41,255 nucleotides of DNA from positions 1 to 41,255 of the forward strand of contig CAZXCG010000012.1 in the NCBI GenBank assembly GCA_964639205.1, given 5' to 3'. The notes below the pieces were generated by a model that was not told where the DNA came from, searched no databases, and saw only the letters and a program-made list of their open reading frames with translations. A program made the translations under genes and the position numbers. The DNA is from CAZXCG01 sp964639205. GTDB lineage: Bacteria > Bacillota > Clostridia > Oscillospirales > Acutalibacteraceae. Numbering within the stretch: the first letter of the stretch is position 1; each line of letters starts with the position of its first letter. Shown here piece by piece: positions 8,681 to 15,980 of the stretch.

Positions 8681-9355
8681 GTGGATAAATTTAAAACCGA
8701 TTCCCTGAGCCTGCGCGTTGAAAAAACGCTTGACAGCCTCCAAAAAAACAACATGTCCGCTTACTTCTGCAAAACCTGCGCCGAGGCGCGCGAGCTTGTA
8801 AAAGCCCTGCTTAAAAAGGGCGACGTTGTTTCAAACGGAGGCTCGCAGACGCTTAAAGAAGCGGGAATTATCGACCTTTTAAAAAGCGGCGGCTACACCT
8901 ACCTTGACAGAAGTCAAAAGGACCTTACCCCCGCCCAAATCGAGGAAATTTACCGCCGAACCTACTCCTGCGACGTTTATTTTACAAGCTCCAACGCAAT
9001 TACCGAAACGGGTCTGCTTTACAACGTCGACGGCAACTCCAACCGCGTTTCCGCCATTTTGTACGGGCCGAAAAGCGTGGTGGTTGTTTGCGGGTTTAAC
9101 AAAATTGTCCCCGACCTTAATTCCGCGGTAGAGCGCGTTAAAACCGTTGCCGCTCCGCCCAACGCCCTGCGCCTGCAAAGGGACACCTACTGCCGCTACA
9201 AGGGCGAGTGCCTCTCGCTGCAAAGCGAAAATTCCGAAATCTGCTCCGGCTGCCAAAGTGACGAGCGCATCTGCTGCAACTATGTAATCTCCGCCTACCA
9301 GCGCGTCAGGGGCAGAATCAAGGTCATTATAATCGGCGAAGAATTAGGCTACTAA
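8681..9355 (+). CDS. LUD-domain protein (LutC/YkgG-like, DUF162)
   Basis: A 224-residue cytosolic protein of the LUD family, related to LutC and the N-terminal half of LutB of the lactate utilisation system. Visible family features are the N-terminal helix with EARELVKALLKKGDVVSNGGS, TSSNAITETG near residue 105, the glycine-rich VDGNSNRVSAILYGP, and VVVCGFNKIV. The C-terminal cysteine cluster (C-x5-C, CSGC, ICCNY) is the form seen in stand-alone LUD proteins. Start GTG, with AAAGGAG 9-10 nt upstream. No lutA or lutB homologue is nearby, so participation in lactate oxidation cannot be claimed. The gene is monocistronic, with its own promoter and a terminator shared with the convergent small gene. 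Confidence 0.88.
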   Translation: MDKFKTDSLSLRVEKTLDSLQKNNMSAYFCKTCAEARELVKALLKKGDVVSNGGSQTLKEAGIIDLLKSGGYTYLDRSQKDLTPAQIEEIYRRTYSCDVYFTSSNAITETGLLYNVDGNSNRVSAILYGPKSVVVVCGFNKIVPDLNSAVERVKTVAAPPNALRLQRDTYCRYKGECLSLQSENSEICSGCQSDERICCNYVISAYQRVRGRIKVIIIGEELGY

Positions 9356-9370
9356 AGCCCCAAAACGCAA

Positions 9371-9417
9371 AGCCGCGCCCCAAAAAGCGCGGCTCTGCCG
9401 AATTCGGCTTATTTTTT
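9371..9417. terminator. bidirectional terminator between the LUD gene and the Asn-rich small gene
   Basis: AGCCGCGC (9371-9378) pairs with GCGCGGCT (9387-9394), and directly after it GCCGAATTCGGC (9397-9408) is self-complementary and followed by TTATTTTTTG on the plus strand. On the minus strand the larger stem is followed by a T-rich run. The element can serve both converging genes. Confidence 0.75.
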
Positions 9418-9564
9418 GTTCCGGCTGCCGTTTTGGCTGTTACGGTTGCTGTTTTGGTTGCTGCTTTGGTTACTGTTCTGATTGCCGTTTTGGTTGCTGT
9501 TTTGGTTGCTGTTTTGGTTATTGCTCTGATTACTGCTCTGACTGTTGTTCTGGTTGTTGTACAC
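9409..9564 (-). CDS. small Asn/Gln/Ser-rich low-complexity protein
   Basis: A 51-residue protein starting at GTG (9562-9564), because AAGGAGGT ends 6 nt upstream of that codon. An in-frame ATG at 9618 has no such site. The product is almost only Asn, Gln and Ser in an N-Q-N-S repeat, ending in basic residues (GSRNKK). There is no signal peptide, membrane segment or Cys. I do not recognise a named family. The composition recalls gamma-type small acid-soluble spore proteins, which are also Asn/Gln-rich, and a GAATA / CAAACTG pair spaced by 17 nt upstream is close to a forespore sigma-G promoter. The spore assignment is a hypothesis. It converges with the LUD gene and is divergent from rsmF. Confidence 0.65.
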   Translation of the reverse strand: MYNNQNNSQSSNQSNNQNSNQNSNQNGNQNSNQSSNQNSNRNSQNGSRNKK

Positions 9565-9585
9565 GTTAACACCTCCTTGCAATGT

Positions 9586-9614
9586 CAGTTTGCTCTTTTT
9601 TTGGGGGTTTATTC
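9586..9614 (-). promoter_or_regulatory. possible sigma-G/F-type promoter for the small Asn-rich gene
   Basis: Read on the minus strand: GAATA (9610-9614), 17 nt, CAAACTG (9586-9592). The sigma-G consensus as I recall it is GMATR-N17/18-CATWMTA, so the -35 fits fully and the -10 at 5 of 7. The leader would be about 15-20 nt, containing the AAGGAGGT site. Confidence 0.35.
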
Positions 9615-9619
9615 GCAAA

Positions 9620-10948
9620 ATGGAAATTTTTTTTGAAAAAATGCGTTCCCTTTTGGGCGCGGAATATCAAAATTACATAGCTTCCTTCGATTTTCCCCCC
9701 TTTAGGGGCATAAGGCTTAACACCCTCAAATGCACTCAAGAAAACCTGCAATCTTCCCTTGATTTTGAGCTTGAGCCCACCCCCTTTTGCCCGCAGGGGT
9801 TTTATCTTCCGCCGCAGGTGCGCGGCGTCGGCACTCACCCGATGCACTGCGCCGGCGCGTTTTACGTTCAGGAGCCTTCCGCCATGGCGGCGGTTGAAAT
9901 GCTCGCCCCCCAAACCGGCGACTATGTGCTTGACCTCTGCTCCGCTCCGGGCGGCAAGGCAACGCAAATCGCCTCCGCCCTCAAAGACGGCGGCATTTTG
10001 TGGGCGAACGAGGTTGTCCCCTCAAGGGCTCAGGCGCTGCTTTCCAACATAGAGCGCCTCGGCGTTAAAAACGCGGTGGTCTCCTGTTGCAGCCCGGACA
10101 CGCTTTGCTCCTATCTGCCGGACTTTTTCGACAAAATTCTGGTGGACGCGCCTTGCAGCGGCGAGGGGATGTTCCGCAGGAATATTCACGCCCGGCGCGG
10201 CTGGAGCCCAAAAAACGTTCTCTCCTGCGCAGAGCGCCAGCTCGAAATTTTACAGACGGCAAAGCTTGCGCTCAAAAACGGCGGCGTGATGGTCTACTCC
10301 ACCTGCACCTTTTCACAGGAAGAAAACGAGGGCGTTGTCTCCCGGTTTTTACAGCTTAACCCCGATTTTACCTTGGAGGACGCGCACGTCTCTTTCGGCA
10401 GAAGCTCCTCCCTAAAATATGCAAGGCGCGCTTTCCCGAGCGACGGCGGCGAGGGCTTTTTTGCCGCGCGGCTGCGCCGTTCGGGGCAAAGCTCCCCGCA
10501 CCCTCCCGGCATGGGTAAGTCACACCGTATAATCGGCTCGGACGTTTGGGGTATGTACGACGCCGTCTTTAAAAACCGCCCTTTCGGCGAGAATATCCGC
10601 TTTTCCGGCGACAAAGTTTTGGTTGTGCCGCCGAACTTCCCGGAGATTATCGCGCCGGGAATACTGCGCGCCGGCGTTCTGCTGGGCAGGCTTTGCCAAA
10701 ACCGCGTCGAGCCGGCGCACGCGGCGTTTATGGCTTCAAAGCCGGAAGAGTGCGCAAGCGTTCTCGATTTTGACTGCTCGAGCAAGGAGCTTTCAAGCTT
10801 CCTTCACGGCGAGCAAATTTCCGCCCAAAATTCCCCGCGCGGCTACACGGCGGTCAGCGTGAACGGCGTTGTCTGCGGCTTCGGCAAAGCTTCAAACGGC
10901 GTGCTTAAAAACAGGTACCCAAAGGGGCTGCGCCTTTTGCAAGGCTGA
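9620..10948 (+). CDS. rsmF: RsmF/NOL1-NOP2-Sun family rRNA (cytosine-C5)-methyltransferase
   Basis: A 442-residue cytosolic methyltransferase that uses S-adenosylmethionine to form 5-methylcytosine in rRNA. Motif order is as in the RsmF/YebU group: an N-terminal substrate-binding part with IRLNTLK, the SAM site VLDLCSAPGGKATQIAS near residue 105, VDAPCSGEGMFRR (motif IV Cys) near 175, and YSTCTFSQEENEGVV (motif VI Cys) near 230. The C-terminal ~150 residues are the RsmF-type extension with a PUA-like end. The frame stays open upstream to a TTG at 9545, but that overlaps the divergent small gene. ATG 9620 puts the start where the family begins, though its ribosome site (GGGGG) is weak. The exact rRNA position modified cannot be read from sequence. 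rsmA follows by 45 nt. Confidence 0.9.
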   Translation: MEIFFEKMRSLLGAEYQNYIASFDFPPFRGIRLNTLKCTQENLQSSLDFELEPTPFCPQGFYLPPQVRGVGTHPMHCAGAFYVQEPSAMAAVEMLAPQTGDYVLDLCSAPGGKATQIASALKDGGILWANEVVPSRAQALLSNIERLGVKNAVVSCCSPDTLCSYLPDFFDKILVDAPCSGEGMFRRNIHARRGWSPKNVLSCAERQLEILQTAKLALKNGGVMVYSTCTFSQEENEGVVSRFLQLNPDFTLEDAHVSFGRSSSLKYARRAFPSDGGEGFFAARLRRSGQSSPHPPGMGKSHRIIGSDVWGMYDAVFKNRPFGENIRFSGDKVLVVPPNFPEIIAPGILRAGVLLGRLCQNRVEPAHAAFMASKPEECASVLDFDCSSKELSSFLHGEQISAQNSPRGYTAVSVNGVVCGFGKASNGVLKNRYPKGLRLLQG

Positions 10949-10993
10949 CTTGCGCGCCGAAAAACCTTTAAATTTACTCAAACAGAGGCATAA

Positions 10994-11869
10994 ATGGAAA
11001 ATTTATCTAACCTTAAAACCGTCCGGCAAATTTTGGCAAAGCACGGCTTCGGTTTTGCAAAGTCTTTGGGGCAAAACTTCATCGTAAACCCGGCGGTCTG
11101 CCCCAAAATGGCTTCCCTCTGCCCGCTTAACTCCGAAACCGGCGCGCTGGAAATCGGCGCGGGGATCGGCGTTTTAACAAACGAGCTTGCAAAGCGGGCA
11201 AAAAAAGTGGTTGCCGTTGAGCTTGACCGGCGGCTGATGCCCATACTTGCCGAAACGCTCAGCGACTGCAAAAACGTGAAAATCATAAACGGCGACGTCC
11301 TCAAGCTTGACTTAAAGCAAATTATCGCCGAAAATTTCCCCTCGATGAAGGTCGCCGTCTGCGCAAATTTGCCCTACTACATAACCTCCCCGGTCATTAT
11401 GCGCTTTATGGAAGAACGCCTGCCGGTAAGCTCGCTTACAGTGATGGTTCAAAAGGAGGCGGCAAAGCGCATTTGCGCCCCCATGGGTTCGCGCGAGTGC
11501 GGCGCGCTGACCGCCGCGGTTAATTTTTACGGCGCGCCCAAGCTGCTTTTCGGTGTTTCCGCGGGCTCGTTTTACCCCGCGCCGAAAGTAGACTCCGCCG
11601 TAATCAACATCGAAATATCGCCCTCGCCGCGCGTTGAGGTTTACAGCGAGCAAAGCTTTTTCCGAACGGTTAAGGCCGCCTTTGCGCAGCGCAGAAAAAC
11701 GCTTGCCAATTCCCTGAGCGCCGCTTTGCCGCTGGAAAAGGCGGACGCGGTCTCTTTGCTTAATTCCTGCGGAATTGCGCCCTCGGCGCGCGCCGAACAG
11801 CTTTCTCTCGAGCAGTTCGCTTTGCTTGCAAACGCCCTTGACGGCAGCGGGCGCTTAAAGAGCCTTTGA
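10994..11869 (+). CDS. rsmA: 16S rRNA (adenine1518-N6/adenine1519-N6)-dimethyltransferase
   Basis: A 291-residue KsgA/RsmA enzyme, normal length. It dimethylates two adjacent adenines in helix 45 of 16S rRNA late in small-subunit assembly. Visible motifs are QNFIVNP near residue 30, the SAM loop LEIGAGIGVLTNELAK near 50-65, the acidic VELDRRLMP, INGDVLKLD, the catalytic ANLPYYITSPVIM near 122-135, and the C-terminal AFAQRRKTLANSL typical of KsgA. It starts at ATG with a weak AGAGG-type site, probably co-transcribed with the RsmF-like gene 45 nt upstream. Confidence 0.96.
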   Translation: MENLSNLKTVRQILAKHGFGFAKSLGQNFIVNPAVCPKMASLCPLNSETGALEIGAGIGVLTNELAKRAKKVVAVELDRRLMPILAETLSDCKNVKIINGDVLKLDLKQIIAENFPSMKVAVCANLPYYITSPVIMRFMEERLPVSSLTVMVQKEAAKRICAPMGSRECGALTAAVNFYGAPKLLFGVSAGSFYPAPKVDSAVINIEISPSPRVEVYSEQSFFRTVKAAFAQRRKTLANSLSAALPLEKADAVSLLNSCGIAPSARAEQLSLEQFALLANALDGSGRLKSL

Positions 11870-12029
11870 CCATTCGATTTTAACGCTATTTTCGCTTAAT
11901 AAAGCCGAAAATCAAAATTTTGTGAATTGTCTCCAATATTTTCGGGTAAAAGTCAAAAGTATGTACTTTTAAAGCTTTTTTTCAGCACTTTAGCTAAAAA
12001 AACAAATTTAAATTCGGTAAAAAAAAGAA

Positions 12030-12060
12030 TAGCAAAATTATTTTCAATATGCTATATTAT
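12030..12060 (+). promoter_or_regulatory. weak promoter candidate for the ABC ATPase gene
   Basis: The A/T-rich spacer 11870-12114 contains TATATT/TATTAT (12053-12060) with a poor -35 (TAGCAA, 12030-12035). No better pair is visible, so the promoter assignment is tentative. Confidence 0.35.
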
Positions 12061-12114
12061 ACATACTCTAAAAGTTAGAAAACAGTAACGGATTGGACGG
12101 AGGTAATTAACAAA

Positions 12115-13230
12115 ATGGCAAATGTTTCTCTAAGGCATATTTACAAAATCTATGACGGCGGGGTTACGGCCGTTTCCGATTTTAATCTTGAAATTGAGGA
12201 CAAAGAGTTTATCATTCTTGTAGGTCCTTCCGGGTGCGGCAAATCAACAACATTGCGTATGATTGCCGGTCTTGAGGACATAACCAAGGGCGAGCTTTAC
12301 ATAGGAGATCAGCTTTGCAACAACGTTGCGCCTAAAGACAGAGACATCGCGATGGTTTTCCAAAATTACGCGCTTTATCCGCATATGACCGTTTTCGACA
12401 ATATGGCGTTCGGTCTTAAGCTGCGCAAGTTCCCCAAGGACGAAATTAAAAGAAGAGTTGAAGAGGCGGCGCATATACTCGGCATTTCCGAATATCTCGA
12501 CAGAAAGCCGAAGGCTCTTTCCGGCGGTCAAAGGCAGCGCGTCGCGGTAGGCCGCGCCATTGTACGCGACCCGAAGGTCTTCCTTTTCGACGAGCCTCTT
12601 TCAAACCTCGACGCCAAGCTGCGCGCCCAGATGCGCACCGAAATTTCCAGAATTTATCAGCGGCTCGGCACAACCTTCATCTATGTTACCCACGACCAGA
12701 CCGAGGCTATGACTATGGGTACCAGAATAGTTGTTATGAGGGACGGCTTCGTTCAGCAGGTGGACACTCCTCAGCACCTTTACGATATGCCCTGCAACGA
12801 GTTCGTAGCGGGATTCATCGGCTCCCCGATGATGAATATCAACGACGCGAAGCTTGTTAAGAACGGCTCCGATTTTTACCTTCAATTCTCCGATTATTCC
12901 ATTAAGCTCCCGGCTTCCAAAAATAAGGATAATTGCCTTGAGCCTTATGTCGGCAAGGAGGTAAGGTTCGGTATTCGTCCGGAGCATATTTATGACGACG
13001 ACGATTACCTTGCAAAATCGGAAAAATCCGGTATTATCGACGCGACCGTTGACGTTACCGAGCTTATGGGCGCGGAAATTTACCTCTATGTAGTTGTGGA
13101 CGATATTCCCATAACCGCAAGAGTTGCTCCCACTTCAACCGCAAAGCCCGGCGATTCCATTAAAATCGCCTTTGATGTGGAGAAAATCCATATTTTCGAC
13201 AAGGAAACAGAGCTTACAATCACAAACTGA
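12115..13230 (+). CDS. ABC transporter ATP-binding protein, MsmX/UgpC type (multi-sugar import)
   Basis: A 371-residue ATPase of the carbohydrate-uptake CUT1 group. Walker A is GPSGCGKST near residue 38, the signature is LSGGQRQR near 135, Walker B is VFLFDEPLSNLD near 155, and the H-loop is YVTHDQTEA. The C-terminal ~130 residues form the TOBE/MalK regulatory region (FGIRPEHI). No permease or binding protein is adjacent, which fits MsmX-type ATPases that serve several sugar importers encoded elsewhere. GGAGG lies 9-10 nt upstream of the ATG. A terminator follows within 25 nt. The substrate range is unknown; ugpC or msmX are both used for such genes. Confidence 0.92.
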   Translation: MANVSLRHIYKIYDGGVTAVSDFNLEIEDKEFIILVGPSGCGKSTTLRMIAGLEDITKGELYIGDQLCNNVAPKDRDIAMVFQNYALYPHMTVFDNMAFGLKLRKFPKDEIKRRVEEAAHILGISEYLDRKPKALSGGQRQRVAVGRAIVRDPKVFLFDEPLSNLDAKLRAQMRTEISRIYQRLGTTFIYVTHDQTEAMTMGTRIVVMRDGFVQQVDTPQHLYDMPCNEFVAGFIGSPMMNINDAKLVKNGSDFYLQFSDYSIKLPASKNKDNCLEPYVGKEVRFGIRPEHIYDDDDYLAKSEKSGIIDATVDVTELMGAEIYLYVVVDDIPITARVAPTSTAKPGDSIKIAFDVEKIHIFDKETELTITN

Positions 13231-13252
13231 GTTATTTTTTCCGGCTAATGCA

Positions 13253-13296
13253 GCAGCGGCGCCCGCCATAAAACGGACGCCGCTGCCGGTTTTTAC
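13253..13296 (+). terminator. intrinsic terminator after the ABC ATPase gene
   Basis: GCAGCGGCG (13253-13261) pairs with CGCCGCTGC (13278-13286), followed by CGGTTTTTAC. It lies between convergent genes. Confidence 0.8.
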
Positions 13297-13302
13297 TGTT
13301 TT

Positions 13303-13887
13303 TTACTGCTCATACGGCAGCGGGAGGAAGACGCTTTCGGGCAGAAGCCCCTCAACGGGAATGCCGTAGGTTCCGGTGACGTTGTCGCGGAAGAGGTCGA
13401 TTTTCGGCGGAAAAGCGGTAAAGGTGAAATACATAACCAAAAACAGCAGAAGCAAAAAGCACGCCACGCTGAAGGAGTTTTCCGGGATTTTTTCGGACGT
13501 TGCCGTTTTGTAGGAAACGTATTGCGCCGCGGCAAGCCAAATTGCGGAAAAAATTATGTCCGCGGCAAGTATCGGTCCGCCGGTAAAAAACGTGTATATG
13601 TAAAAGGAAATTATGTTTGCAAAAACAAGGAAATAAAGCCCGGCTGTTTTTGCCACGGCGAATTGCCTGAGCGGCGGGCGCAGGCAGAACAGCTCGACAA
13701 ACCCCCACAAAACATAGGGGAGCATAAAATTCTTCACATTTTCCCAAACGCTTTCATTGACCGAGCCGAAAAGAATTGCAAAGACGTTCCCGTTTGTAAG
13801 CTCATATGAAAAATGCAGAAGCACCGCCGAGGCAAAAATTAAAACCGCGCCTGAAATTTCGTATCTTTTTAACCTTTGTGCATTCAT
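13303..13887 (-). CDS. DUF6512 family membrane protein
   Basis: A 194-residue protein with about six hydrophobic segments. The conserved start of the family is visible: HFSYELTNGNVFAILFGSVN and ESVWENVKNFMLPYVLW near residues 25-60. Other hydrophobic stretches lie near 80-105, 107-125 and 145-168. It ends in a short soluble tail. No biochemical function is known for the family. It starts at ATG with GGGAGTGG 5 nt upstream. It is convergent with the ABC ATPase gene. Its upstream relation to mgtE is unknown because of the gap. Confidence 0.82.
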   Translation of the reverse strand: MNAQRLKRYEISGAVLIFASAVLLHFSYELTNGNVFAILFGSVNESVWENVKNFMLPYVLWGFVELFCLRPPLRQFAVAKTAGLYFLVFANIISFYIYTFFTGGPILAADIIFSAIWLAAAQYVSYKTATSEKIPENSFSVACFLLLLFLVMYFTFTAFPPKIDLFRDNVTGTYGIPVEGLLPESVFLPLPYEQ

Positions 13888-13983
13888 AATACCACTCCCG
13901 TGTCCGATTTTTCCGGTTACTTATTTTTATGCGCGGAAAAGCCGAAGTATTACAAACGCGGAAATCCGGCGCCGTTATGCAGC

Positions 13984-14083
13984 NNNNNNNNNNNNNNNNN
14001 NNNNNNNNNNNNNNNNNNNNNNNNNNNNNNNNNNNNNNNNNNNNNNNNNNNNNNNNNNNNNNNNNNNNNNNNNNNNNNNNNNN
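13984..14083. other. assembly gap (100 N), flanks not overlapping
   Basis: Unlike the other two gaps, the sequence before and after this run of N is not duplicated. The true length and content are unknown, and adjacency of the DUF6512 gene to mgtE rests only on scaffolding. The terminator of mgtE is lost here, because the stop codon is 6 nt from the gap. Confidence 0.9.
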
Positions 14084-14089
14084 AAAAAA

Positions 14090-15466
14090 TCATATTTGTA
14101 AAAACAGGGTTGCAATCCGAAAATAAACAATCAGAGAAACCGCGTCTACCAGTGTGGTAATTATCGGGCTTGCCATTACCGCGGGGTCAAAGCCCAATCT
14201 TTTTGCCGCTATGGGTAGCGTACAGCCGATGATTTTTGCCGCGAGCACCGTTACAACAAGGGTCAGACAAACCACAACGGCTATTAGGGGCGTAATTTCG
14301 GGATTGTTAAGCAGCAGGCGGTCAACCAGCATTATCTTGATAAAATTTGCCGCCGCAAGGGTAACGCCGCAAAGCAGGGCTACACGAATTTCCTTAAAAA
14401 CCACACGGGGCAGGTCGCGGTACTTAATTTCATCAAGCGAAAGGCTCCTTATAATTGTTACCGACGCCTGACTGCCCGAGTTGCCGCCGGTGTCCATAAG
14501 CATGGGAATAAAAGCGGTCAGCGCCACCTGAGCGGCAAGCGCGTTTTCAAAGCCGGTAATAATCATTCCGGTAAAGGTTGCCGAAATCATAAGCAGCAAA
14601 AGCCAAAGTATGCGGCTTTTCCACGTTTCAAAAACTCCCACGCGAAGATAGGGCTTGTCGGTAGGAGAAATAGCCGCCATTTTTTGAATATCTTCCGTTG
14701 CTTCTTCCTGCATAACGTCCATAGCGTCGTCAACCGTAACAATGCCCACAAGCCTGTTTTCGGTATCGACAACCGGAAGAGCAAGGAAGTTGTATTTGTT
14801 AAATAACTGTGCGACGTTTTCCTGGTCGTCAAGCGTGTTGACGGAAATTACGTTTGTTTCCATTATGTCTTCAACAATCAGGTCGTCGTCGCTTAAAATC
14901 AGCGATTTGATTGTAACAATGCCGATCAGCTTGCTGTTTTCATCGGAAACATAGCAGGTGTAGATAGTTTCTTTGTCTATACCTGTGCGGCGAATGCGTT
15001 TGATTGCCTCCCGCACAGTCATTTTCGGGCGCAGACTCACATACTCGGTCGTCATTATTGAGCCGGCGCTGTCTTCGGGATACTTTAAAAGCTCGTTAAT
15101 TTCTTTCCTTGTGTCGGGATCCGCCTGTTTAAGAATTCTGCGCACAACGTTTGACGGCATTTCTTCGATAAGGTCAACGGCGTCGTCCACATACAGCTCG
15201 TCAATTACATCTTTCAGCTCGCTGTCGGAAAAACCCTGTATCAGTGTGTGCTGCGTTTCCTCATCCATTTCAACAAAGGTTTGAGCCGCGAGCTCTTTCG
15301 GCAGCATACGGAAAAGCAATGCAATGCGCTCGTCGCGCAGCTCTTCAAAAATTGCGGCAATATCGACGGGATTCATAGTCGTAAGAACGTCCCGCAGAGC
15401 GGCATACTTTTTTTCCTGAGCCAGGGTCTGGATTGTTTCGGTCAGTGTGATACTTATTTTTTCCAC
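14090..15466 (-). CDS. mgtE: MgtE family magnesium transporter
   Basis: A 458-residue Mg2+ channel/transporter, complete (usual ~450). Residues ~1-135 are the MgtE_N helical domain, with repeated DVIDELYVDDAVDLIEEMP-like acidic helices. Residues ~138-260 are a pair of CBS domains (IMTTEYVSLRPKMTVREAI; IMETNVISVNTLDDQENVA), which close the pore when Mg2+ is high. The C-terminal ~190 residues contain five membrane helices with GGNSGSQAS, the pore-region signature. The start is GTG (15464-15466), with AGGAGG 7 nt upstream. It has its own minus-strand promoter and a long structured leader that may control its expression. Confidence 0.96.
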   Translation of the reverse strand: MEKISITLTETIQTLAQEKKYAALRDVLTTMNPVDIAAIFEELRDERIALLFRMLPKELAAQTFVEMDEETQHTLIQGFSDSELKDVIDELYVDDAVDLIEEMPSNVVRRILKQADPDTRKEINELLKYPEDSAGSIMTTEYVSLRPKMTVREAIKRIRRTGIDKETIYTCYVSDENSKLIGIVTIKSLILSDDDLIVEDIMETNVISVNTLDDQENVAQLFNKYNFLALPVVDTENRLVGIVTVDDAMDVMQEEATEDIQKMAAISPTDKPYLRVGVFETWKSRILWLLLLMISATFTGMIITGFENALAAQVALTAFIPMLMDTGGNSGSQASVTIIRSLSLDEIKYRDLPRVVFKEIRVALLCGVTLAAANFIKIMLVDRLLLNNPEITPLIAVVVCLTLVVTVLAAKIIGCTLPIAAKRLGFDPAVMASPIITTLVDAVSLIVYFRIATLFLQI

Positions 15467-15681
15467 TTGAAATCCTCCTAATTTTTCGGTTTAGGTAGGA
15501 AGTAAGGTAGGGCACAATCCGGGAATAAGTTTTATTTTAAGCGGACTGAAACAGAACGCAGCAGCGTCTGCATTCGGTTTCAATGCTACTTCGCCCCGGC
15601 GCCGTGCCGGAGCCACTTCCTGCGTCCATCTCAATTCGCCTCGCTTTATCTTTGGTTTTGCGCAGAAATCGCACTGCGCAC
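15467..15681 (-). promoter_or_regulatory. structured 5' leader of mgtE, candidate riboswitch of unrecognised class
   Basis: The predicted transcript start near 15681 leaves a leader of about 215 nt. On the minus strand it begins with a 7-bp hairpin, TGCGCAG/CTGCGCA (15659-15665 with 15674-15680). Next is GCTCCGGC paired with GCCGGGGC (8 bp, 5-nt loop), flanked by GGAAGTG and GAAGTAGC. A long imperfect hairpin closes with GAAAC/GTTTC around CAGACGC/GCGTTCTG. Near the start codon CCTAA (minus strand; plus TTAGG 15491-15495) can pair with the TTAGG that overlaps the AGGAGG site (plus 15477-15481), which would hide it. mgtE genes are often under the Mg2+-sensing M-box, but the conserved M-box blocks as I remember them are not visible, so the class is left open. 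Confidence 0.55.
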
Positions 15682-15687
15682 AGTATA

Positions 15688-15716
15688 ATTTTAGCGAAAC
15701 TTACCGCGCTTGTCAA
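15688..15716 (-). promoter_or_regulatory. sigma-A promoter of mgtE
   Basis: Read on the minus strand: TTGACA (15711-15716), 17-nt spacer, TAAAAT (15688-15693). The -35 is consensus. It sets the transcript start about 215 nt before the mgtE start codon. Confidence 0.8.
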
Positions 15717-15851
15717 TACGTTTTTTATCGTGATTTTGATTTTCCCCCGGGGTTTTTCTGAATTTTACACTATATAACGAAAAAAATAAACATTTAAATG
15801 CACTGTTTTTAACAAATTTAGCGGTTAATACACAAAATTTTTAAAAAAATG

Positions 15852-15880
15852 ATGACATAACGAATTTTAGGTGATATAAT
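15852..15880 (+). promoter_or_regulatory. sigma-A promoter of the phoH gene series
   Basis: ATGACA (15852-15857), 17 nt, TATAAT (15875-15880). The start of transcription would be near 15887, so an upstream GTG at 15885 cannot be the translation start. Confidence 0.8.
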
Positions 15881-15980
15881 ATATGTGGGGAACTGTATTG
15901 TGAGTAATTCCCTGTATTATGAAAAAATATTTGCGCTTTGTAAAATTATTTGTTTTAACATTAATAAAAATTTCCGAGAG

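Noticed and set aside
9433..9636. A 67-codon plus-strand frame rich in Val/Ala/Leu
   Set aside because: It is the complement of the Asn/Gln/Ser repeat gene; it has no ribosome site, whereas the minus-strand gene has AAGGAGGT before GTG.
15467..15681. Known M-box (ykoK) riboswitch in front of mgtE
   Set aside because: The conserved blocks of the M-box as I recall them (GUUAGGUGAGGCUCC and the GCCCAGAAA region) are not visible; left as an unclassified leader until a covariance model is run.
15583..15777. A 64-codon plus-strand frame opposite the mgtE leader
   Set aside because: It lies across the mgtE promoter and leader hairpins and has no ribosome site.
15885..15980. Longer phoH from GTG 15885
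   Set aside because: It begins 5 nt after the TATAAT box, before the expected transcript start, and adds residues not seen in PhoH proteins.
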